A stretch of 42,922 nt of DNA from CAYLLN01 sp036496265 (GTDB lineage: Bacteria; Planctomycetota; Planctomycetia; Pirellulales; Pirellulaceae): positions 1 to 42,922 of the forward strand of contig DASXLL010000397.1 in assembly GCA_036496265.1 (NCBI GenBank). The letters run 5' to 3'. Under the pieces are notes generated by a model. The model had not been told where the DNA came from and made no database searches. It was given only the letters and a program-made list of their open reading frames with translations. A program made the position numbers and the translations under genes. Below are positions 17,622 through 23,004 of the stretch, piece after piece; position 1 is the first letter of the stretch, and every line of letters begins with the position of its first letter.

Positions 17622-18101
17622 TCAATCGCCGACGCCGATGTCCCCCTCGTAGGCTTCCATGATCAAGTCGTTTTCCCGCTCCTCGTGGCTCCGCAGCCGG
17701 CTGTCGAAATCGAGGAACTCAGGACCGAGCCAGAGGGCGAGCGCGGCGTGCTGCTCGTCGTAAAACATCCGCTCGGACCGCTCGACCAGATTGCAGAGGT
17801 CGAGATAGAGCTCCTGGTGCTCAGCCCGCAGGCGGTTGGCGGCTCGACTAAGCTGCGGCGCAACATCGATCGGGTCCTCGAAATAGCCATAGGCCTCTTC
17901 GAGCGAAAAATGCAGCGCCAACTGATCGCGCAGCTGGCACAGTCGGTCGATTAGCTGCCGGCAGGAGCCGGGAGCGATCGGCCGCTGGCAGCGATGGCGA
18001 AGGTGCCCGAGCAAATCCCACAGCTCGTGATGGACCTCTTTGATCTCTTGAAGAAACGCGGCATTGACGGTGATCGTTCCCGTCGTCGTGACGACTGTCA
18101 T
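17622..18101 (-). CDS. Hemerythrin-like (HHE) four-helix protein
   Basis: 159 residues from the ATG at 18101, preceded by GGGAGGG at good spacing; the longer open frame to 18254 is not supported. Four helices carry the expected ligands: EVHHELWDLL, LALHFSLEEAYGYF, RAEHQELYLDL and RSHEERENDLI. Hemerythrin-like proteins bind a di-iron or similar centre and act in oxygen, NO or iron sensing, or storage. The second helix has HFSLEE, matching the H-x3-E ligand pattern. It is a single gene; cytoplasmic location is expected. Confidence 0.8.
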   Translation of the reverse strand: MTVVTTTGTITVNAAFLQEIKEVHHELWDLLGHLRHRCQRPIAPGSCRQLIDRLCQLRDQLALHFSLEEAYGYFEDPIDVAPQLSRAANRLRAEHQELYLDLCNLVERSERMFYDEQHAALALWLGPEFLDFDSRLRSHEERENDLIMEAYEGDIGVGD

Positions 18102-18502
18102 ACTTCCCTCCCTGCCCAAAGGGCCGCGAACGACTGCTCCGGCTGATGGGCTGCTGGCCGGCGGGCGAGCGCGAATGGAAGAAAAGAGCCACGCGTTTAT
18201 AAAAATGCGGGGCATCCAGCCGCGGAACGAGCGCCGAAATCGAACAAACTCCAATAACTAAAGCCCGGCAAGCTGCTGCCGCTCTAGCGCCTGCCGCGCC
18301 GCTTCTTTTCTAGTACGAATCAAAGCGGCGCTTGTCACGTTGACACGTTGTCACGCGGAGGCGCGGTGGGCGACAGAGCATGCCGGTTTAACGACATGCA
18401 AATTACATACTCTACAGACACAAACTTGGCTCGCGCGCCTCATGCTACCGCGCCGGCGCCCGGCGTCAAAGAAATTTTTGAAAGATAGCGAATCGCTTAT
18501 TT

Positions 18503-18568
18503 GTTTAACGCACAGCCGAAGGCGTAAGCGGACCGCCAGACAATGTCGCCTACGGCTCCGCGTTAAAC
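18503..18568. repeat. attC-like 66-bp imperfect palindrome
   Basis: GTTTAACGC (18503-18511) pairs with GCGTTAAAC (18560-18568). After unpaired spacers, AGCCG-A-AGGCG (18514-18524) pairs with CGCCT-A-CGGCT around an A-A mismatch. The ends fit the integron consensus RYYYAAC/GTTRRRY, and size and mismatches fit an attC site. Before insertion of the neighbouring transposon this hairpin lay just downstream of the phosphatase-fold gene now starting at 23003. No integrase or second copy is seen, so it may instead be a planctomycete palindromic repeat with a similar shape. Confidence 0.45.
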
Positions 18569-18582
18569 GAGCAGACGAGAGG

Positions 18583-18592
18583 GGTCGATGTC
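18583..18592. repeat. Left copy of 10-bp target-site duplication
   Basis: GGTCGATGTC directly abuts the left transposon end GGCTTTGCAC. The identical 10 bases directly abut the right end at 22995-23004. Confidence 0.85.
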
Positions 18593-18646
18593 GGCTTTGC
18601 ACAATAAATCCCGCCTGCACATTTAATCGCGCGGCTGCACAAATAA
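18593..18646 (+). repeat. Left transposon end with three iterated 12-bp motifs
   Basis: Starting GGCTTTGCACAATAAATC, with motifs TGCACAATAAAT, TGCACATTTAAT and TGCACAAATAA beginning 6, 24 and 44 bases from the tip, so all are in the same orientation. They are likely transposase binding sites. Confidence 0.75.
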
Positions 18647-18654
18647 CCCGGGGA

Positions 18655-18840
18655 TGCCGAATTGGGCCACGAATTTCTAGCGTTTCGTTGCCCAATAAGT
18701 TCATTCTGGCCAACGAGTTCCTAGGGTTTGCGAATCGGCTCCTGATTTCTCCAATTTATCACTATCGTTCCCCGGCTTTGCCCCAATACCTAGCACTTGT
18801 CCCAAAACCTAACAGGCTGTCCCAAAACCCTCCAGCCGAG
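18655..18840. repeat. Degenerate short repeats inside the left end region
   Basis: The spacer between the left end and the first gene contains diverged copies of GGCCAACGAGTTCCTAGGGTTT-like units near 18664 and 18710, and of TGTCCCAAAACC at about 18798 and 18818, with CCCCAATACCTAGC near 18781. No coding frame with family features is present. They could be additional protein binding sites or decayed repeats. Confidence 0.35.
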
Positions 18841-18850
18841 TGACCTAGGC

Positions 18851-19318
18851 TTACTTACCCTTTTGTTCCTTCTTTGGGCTGACTCGTTTAAGAACATAAA
18901 GTAGATTCTGTGATTTCTCGCGGTACAGCCAGATTTTCAAGCTATCCTCATCTAACTCGTATGTACCAGCCTCCATAGCCTCGGGGTTGCCAGCGTTGCC
19001 CCATTCAATGGTATGCAGCAGAGGAATGATGCTGTAGTGGAACCGGCCCACCGGACAGTCTATCACTCCATTGCTGAAAAATTCCCACTTAGACCCAACA
19101 CGAAACCCACTTCCTTCCACGCTAACCGTTGTCCATTTACCTTGGATTGCCTCCCGTTCGCGTATGTGAAAGCGCACCGCCACAACAACTGCCAATAAGA
19201 CACTGACGACGATATAAACTCCAGCGAGTCTCAACCATAACCTCCGACGCTCGCCTCCTCTGTCAGATCCACCAAGGTCGGAACTTGATCGTCCTACTTG
19301 CTCGGTGGGGAGTTTCAT
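18851..19318 (-). CDS. Small single-span membrane protein (transposon cargo)
   Basis: 155 residues from the ATG at 19318. A basic, Ser/Gly-rich N-terminus is followed by one transmembrane segment (LAGVYIVVSVLLAVVVAVRF, about 33-52). The outside part begins EAIQGKWTTVSVEGSG, resembling the lipocalin-like domains common in planctomycetes that start with GxWxxVSVE, and ends with a Lys-rich tail. No enzymatic motif is visible. It lies between the left end and the internal copy of that end. Function unknown. Confidence 0.65.
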   Translation of the reverse strand: MKLPTEQVGRSSSDLGGSDRGGERRRLWLRLAGVYIVVSVLLAVVVAVRFHIREREAIQGKWTTVSVEGSGFRVGSKWEFFSNGVIDCPVGRFHYSIIPLLHTIEWGNAGNPEAMEAGTYELDEDSLKIWLYREKSQNLLYVLKRVSPKKEQKGK

Positions 19319-19355
19319 GTTGATCCTCTCGGCAGCTTGGGAACGGCGATCCAGG

Positions 19356-19409
19356 GGCTTTGCACAATAAATCCCGCCTGCAAATTTAATCACGCGGCTG
19401 CACAAATAA
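19356..19409 (+). repeat. Internal copy of the left transposon end
   Basis: 54 bases identical to 18593-18646 except for two positions (CAC to CAA and CGCG to CACG), in the same orientation and 763 bp further in. It starts GGCTTTGCACAATAAATC and keeps the three-motif layout. It suggests a nested or duplicated end, with the 18593-19355 segment added later. Confidence 0.8.
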
Positions 19410-19462
19410 TCGAACTAGGCTCAATAAGTCGGTGGGCTGCCCAAAAAGTAATTGCCATGCTT

Positions 19463-20173
19463 TCAGTCGAACATCTTGCGTTGTGTCGTCGGCCTATACA
19501 CTCGCAAGGTCGCATCTTCATTGACCAAACGATTTTTCTTTGCCTGAATAGACACGTTCGCACGCTGATACACCAAGCACGGCCATTGCATAAGCCGCTT
19601 GTGCATATCTTCCGGGGGCACAAAGAACTTTTCAGAAAGAGCGTTACGTAGAAGCTTCTGAATTTCCCAGACATCACTGAACCCATGCTCGTCAACGATG
19701 TCTGGATACAAACTTTCTGCATTAAGCACAAGATTTTTATAAGGCATGCGAATCGCTGCGCTCAATCGGCGTGCGTCGCGTTCCATGCGGTTCCATTGCG
19801 GGCTGTTTTGCACCTCTAAGAATTCAGGAAACGACTTTACCTGAATGAAGATTGCCTTGTGCAGGATGACGTGAGCTAGTTCCTCGCCGACCACCGCATA
19901 GAAGGCCGGAGTCGGGCCATCGGCTGTCTCTGCGTCAAAGTAGATGATTAGCTCATTGCCGCCACCATAGCGACACACCGCGCCTTCCGTCCCGGTGTAT
20001 TTGCTAATCCCTTCGACGGTATCGACATCGCCAACTCCCTCTGCGTGCTGAAGGAGGTCTTCCACGTTCACGGGAATCTTGAATTGAACATCTTTCCTCG
20101 ACTGCAAGTAGTCGTGGGCGGTCTGCTCAAGCTGGATATCGGTGTATTCGATCAATCCTTCAATCGTCACCAT
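19463..20173 (-). CDS. ImmA/IrrE-family metallopeptidase-like protein with altered active site
   Basis: 236 residues. The core resembles the ImmA/IrrE (COG2856) fold: NELIIYFDAE, FYAVVGEELAHVILH (92-106), then ERDARRLSAAIRMP further on with the candidate third ligand Glu. The zinc motif usually reads HExxH; here residues 97-101 are EELAH, so the first His is replaced by Glu while the Glu and second His are kept. The start overlaps the XRE gene by 14 bp, typical of XRE-ImmA switch modules, in which the peptidase inactivates the repressor. Whether this one cleaves anything is open given the change. Confidence 0.8.
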   Translation of the reverse strand: MVTIEGLIEYTDIQLEQTAHDYLQSRKDVQFKIPVNVEDLLQHAEGVGDVDTVEGISKYTGTEGAVCRYGGGNELIIYFDAETADGPTPAFYAVVGEELAHVILHKAIFIQVKSFPEFLEVQNSPQWNRMERDARRLSAAIRMPYKNLVLNAESLYPDIVDEHGFSDVWEIQKLLRNALSEKFFVPPEDMHKRLMQWPCLVYQRANVSIQAKKNRLVNEDATLRVYRPTTQRKMFD

Positions 20174-20552
20174 GCTTCCGCGCCTTGCGTCTGTGTTTTT
20201 TTAACATTTCAACGAGTATCTTCAACTCGTCCTCGGTAGGGCGCATTTGATTGAGCGTCCGACAGAGGACGGGAAAAATTTCAAGCTCCGCATAATGCTG
20301 AACATGCGCAGGGAGTTGGCCTGGCTGTCTAGCAAGAAAGAAAAATCGCTCCCACTCAACCGATCCATCAACAAGGGCCAACGCATCTGCGATCTGTCGC
20401 AGTTTTTCGGGGGACGCTGGTGCGCCTCTTCGCCCATGTTCGATGGCGCTAAGATTGGACGGCAATTCGCCGATCATGTCCGCGAATTGCTTCAAGCCGT
20501 ATCCGCGACTCATGCGGATACCCTTCAAGAATTTTCCAAAGTCGGTTGCCAT
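20160..20552 (-). CDS. XRE-family transcriptional regulator
   Basis: 130 residues. The N-terminal HTH_XRE domain reads FLKGIRMSRGYGLKQFADMI, then LPSNLSAIEHGRRGAPASP (about 29-47), with the recognition helix in the expected place. The C-terminal half is helical and ends in a basic tail. The gene overlaps the downstream ImmA-like gene by 14 bp. A perfect 26-bp palindrome 43 bp upstream is the likely operator. It probably represses its own operon and perhaps other transposon genes. Confidence 0.9.
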   Translation of the reverse strand: MATDFGKFLKGIRMSRGYGLKQFADMIGELPSNLSAIEHGRRGAPASPEKLRQIADALALVDGSVEWERFFFLARQPGQLPAHVQHYAELEIFPVLCRTLNQMRPTEDELKILVEMLKKHRRKARKHGDD

Positions 20553-20594
20553 AGCTCCTTATCTCCTATGCCGTGCGAGATCGACAAAGGACGC

Positions 20595-20620
20595 GCTTAT
20601 CTTATCTTGATAAGATAAGC
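20595..20620. promoter_or_regulatory. Perfect 26-bp palindromic operator of the XRE gene
   Basis: Arms GCTTATCTTATC and GATAAGATAAGC are separated by TT. It lies 43 bp upstream of the XRE start, in the likely promoter. Each arm itself repeats TTATC, so a dimer or tetramer of the XRE protein could bind. Confidence 0.75.
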
Positions 20621-20777
20621 ATCAAGTCTTGGAATTGCAAGCATATCAGCCGATGCAGATAAAAAAAGTTATCACGTATTGACTACTTTTTTTGACTCGC
20701 TAATGATTAAGGGGTACTGCAAGTTCGCCGTGTGGATAAGCGGCCCCTCCAACAGAGAAGGGAGTCAAGAAATACAA

Positions 20778-20814
20778 CGACCCTGAGCAAAATTGCAATC
20801 TTCGCTCAGGGTCG
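20778..20814. repeat. Hairpin with 11-bp perfect stem
   Basis: CGACCCTGAGC (20778-20788) and GCTCAGGGTCG (20804-20814) enclose a 15-nt loop. It lies just before the two tRNA-like sequences. It could end transcription or mark a processing site; no T-run follows on the plus strand. Confidence 0.5.
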
Positions 20815-20833
20815 CGTCGTTGGTGGACAGCTT

Positions 20834-20904
20834 GACTGGCGGGAGGACGGTTCTCACCGAGCCTTGCAAACCCCGGAAAACCAGTTCGACTCTGGTGCCA
20901 GTCT
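20834..20904 (+). pseudogene. Degenerate tRNA-like sequence
   Basis: A perfect 7-bp acceptor pair GACTGGC/GCCAGTC, a short D-arm GAG-GACGGTT-CTC and a perfect T-arm ACCAG-TTCGACT-CTGGT are present. The anticodon arm is faulty: CCGAG/CCCGG contains an A-C mismatch and encloses a 10-base loop around TTGCAAA. The central triplet would suggest GCA or TGC. No clean CCA follows. It is probably a decayed tRNA or a non-translational tRNA-like RNA. Confidence 0.5.
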
Positions 20905-20926
20905 CTCCGCCCACCGAACCTTACAT

Positions 20927-21002
20927 GACCCCGTCGCCGAGCTGGTTCAGGCGTCCCACTGCTACTGGGAAGACGCCGGTTCAAATCCGGTCGGGGTCTC
21001 CA
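20927..21002 (+). tRNA. Class I tRNA with anticodon GCT, inside the transposon
   Basis: Clean cloverleaf: acceptor GACCCCG/CGGGGTC (7 bp), D-arm GCC-GAGCTGGTTCA-GGC, anticodon stem TCCCA/TGGGA with loop CTGCTAC (T33, anticodon GCT), a 4-nt variable loop, T-arm GCCGG-TTCAAAT-CCGGT, discriminator T and encoded CCA. GCT reads the serine codon AGC, but bacterial serine tRNAs have a long variable arm and G73. This one has a short variable loop and U73, so ordinary SerRS recognition is doubtful. The encoded CCA contrasts with the host tRNA-Met in this window. Confidence 0.75.
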
Positions 21003-21055
21003 AAAACAACCGCGCCTTGCGGCCACGGCTGCTTCTGCGCGCAAGTATAGGCTGA

Positions 21056-21217
21056 TTATCGTTTCCTTTCAAACTGTTTTTCACGATCCCAGTAAGGACT
21101 TTTGCATTTTGGGCAGACCGTGGGCCTCTCTGCACCTCGTGGCAGCCATTCGTGACCACAGCGACAGCGGCAGCCGGTAAGGGGCACCATTCCCAACGGC
21201 TTCTCTGGCTTTTTCAT
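21056..21217 (-). CDS. 53-residue zinc-ribbon protein
   Basis: ATG at 21217 with AGAGG about 8 bases upstream. The protein holds GCRCRCGHEW and CPKCKSPYWD, a two-knuckle zinc ribbon (C-x-C-x2-H-type first half, C-x2-C second half), and a basic tail. Similar tiny zinc-ribbon proteins occur in many genomes and some act as antitoxins or nucleic-acid binders; no partner gene is adjacent in the same direction. It is divergent from the transposase, 105 bp apart, and convergent with the tRNA-like sequences. Confidence 0.7.
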   Translation of the reverse strand: MKKPEKPLGMVPLTGCRCRCGHEWLPRGAERPTVCPKCKSPYWDREKQFERKR

Positions 21218-21263
21218 CCGTGACCTCTCTTTAGGAATATACTAATAATATATCCCCACTAGT

Positions 21264-21311
21264 ATTGACCGTCAATCTATTCATGGTAATATACCGTTAG
21301 TAAATTACTAA
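21264..21311. promoter_or_regulatory. Two interrupted palindromes in the transposase promoter region
   Basis: ATTGAC-C-GTCAAT (21264-21276) and TTAGTAA-A-TTACTAA (21297-21311) lie in the AT-rich gap between the divergent zinc-ribbon and transposase genes. The second ends 11 bp before the transposase ATG and overlaps its AAGGG ribosome site, so a bound protein could block translation start or transcription. Confidence 0.5.
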
Positions 21312-21322
21312 AGGGTAACGCC

Positions 21323-22564
21323 ATGACAGTGATTAACGAACGAGAGCAACGCGGGGTTTTGATTGCGGCGACCTGCAAGTTGACCAAAAAGGGAAACGCT
21401 TGGCTTGTGCCGTCGCAATCAGGCAAAGGCAAATACACCGTTTGTCCCGACAAGGATTGCCCCCATTGCAGTTGCAAGGACCATGAAACAACAGGCCAGC
21501 CCTGTAAACACATTTTCGCAGCACGGATCGTGATTCAGCGCGAGCTATTTGACGACGGATCGGTTGTAGAGACTCGGCAATTAGTCGTTACCGAGACGCG
21601 CAAAACGTATCCCCAGGATTGGCCGAACTACAACCGGGCGCAGGTAAACGAGAAAGAGCAATCTCAAATCCTGCTGCAACAACTCTGCAAAGGAATTCAG
21701 GATCGACCTCGCACGCCCGGCCCCGGTCGTCCCGCCATTACTCGTGCCGATGCCATCTTCGCGGCGTGCTTCAAAGTATTCAGCACCTTGAGCAGCCGTC
21801 GTTTTTCGTGCGACCTGCACGACGCCTGCGATAAGGGATACATCGCACGCTGCCCGCACTTCAATTCCGTGTTGAATGTGTTCGATGATCCCGACACCTA
21901 CGAAATTCTGAGGGCGCTAGTCGAGGAAAGCGCGGGGCCGCTAAAGGCTATCGAGTCTCACTTCTCGATTGATTCATCCGGCTTTAGTGGTTGCCGATAT
22001 GACCGATGGATTTGCGAGAAGTACGGCACGCCGCTTCAAAAATCGCTTCGGGCGTGGTGCAAGGCGCACGTCGCGACCGGCGCGATTACCAATGTGGTTG
22101 CCGCAGTTGAAGTTCTCGACAAAAGCTCTAGCGATACGGTCGCGTTTCCGAAACTGTTGGCCACGACGGTCAAGCGATTCGACGTTACCGAAGTGTCGGC
22201 TGATTTGGCTTACTCGTCACACAAGAACCTTTGCCTAGTCGCTGGCGTCGGCGCTACGCCGCTGATCCCGTTCAAGAGCAACGCAACCGCGACGCAAGGC
22301 GGATTGTGGGCCAAAATGTTCGGCTACTTCATGCTGCACCGCGACGAATTTCTGGCCCGCTATCACAAACGCTCGAATGTCGAATCGACGTTCAGTATGA
22401 TTAAGCGGAAGTTTGGCGACTCAGTGCGGAGCAAAACCGATTTGGCGATGAGGAATGAAGTTCTCGCCAAATTGGTTTGCCACAATCTTTGCTGCTTGAT
22501 TTCCGCGATGTATGAAATAGGCGTCAATCCGGTGTTTTGGGTCGATCAGGCGCAGGCGGGGTAA
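21323..22564 (+). CDS. DDE transposase with N-terminal SWIM zinc finger
   Basis: 413 residues. Residues 49-63 follow the SWIM pattern exactly (C49-x-C51, nine residues, C61-x-H63). The catalytic RNase H-like part gives IDSSGFSG with Asp 217, VSADLAYSS with Asp 294, and YHKRSNVESTFSMIKRK, which fits the IS4-type signature Y-x2-R-x3-E-x6-K with Glu 354. This is therefore a complete DDE triad. The SWIM finger probably adds DNA or protein binding. An AAGGG ribosome site lies upstream. The stop overlaps the next start (TAATG). The catalytic family is clear; the exact IS subgroup is not. Confidence 0.9.
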   Translation: MTVINEREQRGVLIAATCKLTKKGNAWLVPSQSGKGKYTVCPDKDCPHCSCKDHETTGQPCKHIFAARIVIQRELFDDGSVVETRQLVVTETRKTYPQDWPNYNRAQVNEKEQSQILLQQLCKGIQDRPRTPGPGRPAITRADAIFAACFKVFSTLSSRRFSCDLHDACDKGYIARCPHFNSVLNVFDDPDTYEILRALVEESAGPLKAIESHFSIDSSGFSGCRYDRWICEKYGTPLQKSLRAWCKAHVATGAITNVVAAVEVLDKSSSDTVAFPKLLATTVKRFDVTEVSADLAYSSHKNLCLVAGVGATPLIPFKSNATATQGGLWAKMFGYFMLHRDEFLARYHKRSNVESTFSMIKRKFGDSVRSKTDLAMRNEVLAKLVCHNLCCLISAMYEIGVNPVFWVDQAQAG

Positions 22565-22929
22565 TGTCGGGTGAAACAATGACAGGCCAGCCGAGATCAG
22601 GCATCTTCTACCATGGCACAACGACAGAAGTGGAAATCGGCGACCGCGTGCGTCTAAAACCGTGGTTCTTCGGCTGGTTCAGAAAGTCGTCGCTGGGGAA
22701 TGTCTGTTACATTCCGGGAATCAGCACGCCACATCGCGATCTTGAATATGAGGACGTGAAGGAATGGGCCATACTCCGAGACGATGGAGTAATTCTGTCT
22801 TCAGCCTATGACCCGAATGGGTTTTTCAACGGTCAAATCAGTAAGTACGTAGAGTTCGTCTCGCGAGGCTCTGTCGAACCAATCTCGCCCGAAGAACGAC
22901 TCGACGACACCGAACCAGAACCGAATTGA
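22564..22929 (+). CDS. Transposase-coupled protein of unknown function
   Basis: 121 residues; the ATG at 22564 overlaps the transposase stop as TAATG, so translation is coupled. The N-terminus IFYHGTTTEVEIGDRVRL is followed by a beta-rich body with VCYIPGIS, LEYEDVKEWAI and VEFVSRG, ending with an acidic tail. I have a weak memory of similar sequences in mobile gene cassettes and immunity-like proteins, but no function can be stated. Its TGA is the last codon before the right transposon end, so it is the terminal gene of the element. Confidence 0.75.
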   Translation: MSGETMTGQPRSGIFYHGTTTEVEIGDRVRLKPWFFGWFRKSSLGNVCYIPGISTPHRDLEYEDVKEWAILRDDGVILSSAYDPNGFFNGQISKYVEFVSRGSVEPISPEERLDDTEPEPN

Positions 22930-22994
22930 TTAAATGTGCAGAAAGGCGAGTTGCACATTTAAGCGACTCAAAACCGCATTATTTGTGCAAAGCC
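22929..22994 (-). repeat. Right transposon end with three 12-bp motifs, one inverted
   Basis: Read inwards on the minus strand it begins GGCTTTGCACAAATAATG. Motifs are at 22978-22989, 22952-22962 (opposite orientation) and 22929-22940. The last two form an 11-bp hairpin TTAAATGTGCA/TGCACATTTAA. The layout differs from the left end, where all three point the same way. Confidence 0.75.
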
Positions 22995-23004
22995 GGTCGA
23001 TGTC
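22995..23004. repeat. Right copy of 10-bp target-site duplication
   Basis: GGTCGATGTC, identical to 18583-18592, directly follows the right end. Its last two bases belong to the TGA stop codon of the phosphatase-fold gene. Confidence 0.85.

Larger units (their letters stand above)
18593..22994. mobile_element. 4.4-kb transposon with SWIM-DDE transposase and cargo
   Basis: Both ends begin GGCTTTGCACAA when read inwards and each carries three copies of a 12-bp TGCACAWWTAAT motif. The flanks are perfect 10-bp direct repeats. The right end touches the stop codon of a phosphatase-fold gene, so removing the element and one repeat restores a simple gene-plus-hairpin arrangement. Contents in order: membrane protein, internal end-like repeat, ImmA-like and XRE genes, palindromic operator, two tRNA-like sequences, zinc ribbon, SWIM-DDE transposase and coupled partner ORF. 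A 10-bp duplication and the YREK transposase signature both fit an IS4-like mechanism. I do not recognise this element from any described group. Confidence 0.82.

Noticed and set aside
18340..18843. 167-codon open frame crossing the left transposon boundary
   Set aside because: It runs through the attC-like hairpin, the target duplication and the transposon end, so it cannot be a conserved gene.
22929..22962. Hairpin after the coupled ORF as a terminator
   Set aside because: The stem is formed by two inverted copies of the transposon end motif and has no T-run, so it is better explained as part of the right end.
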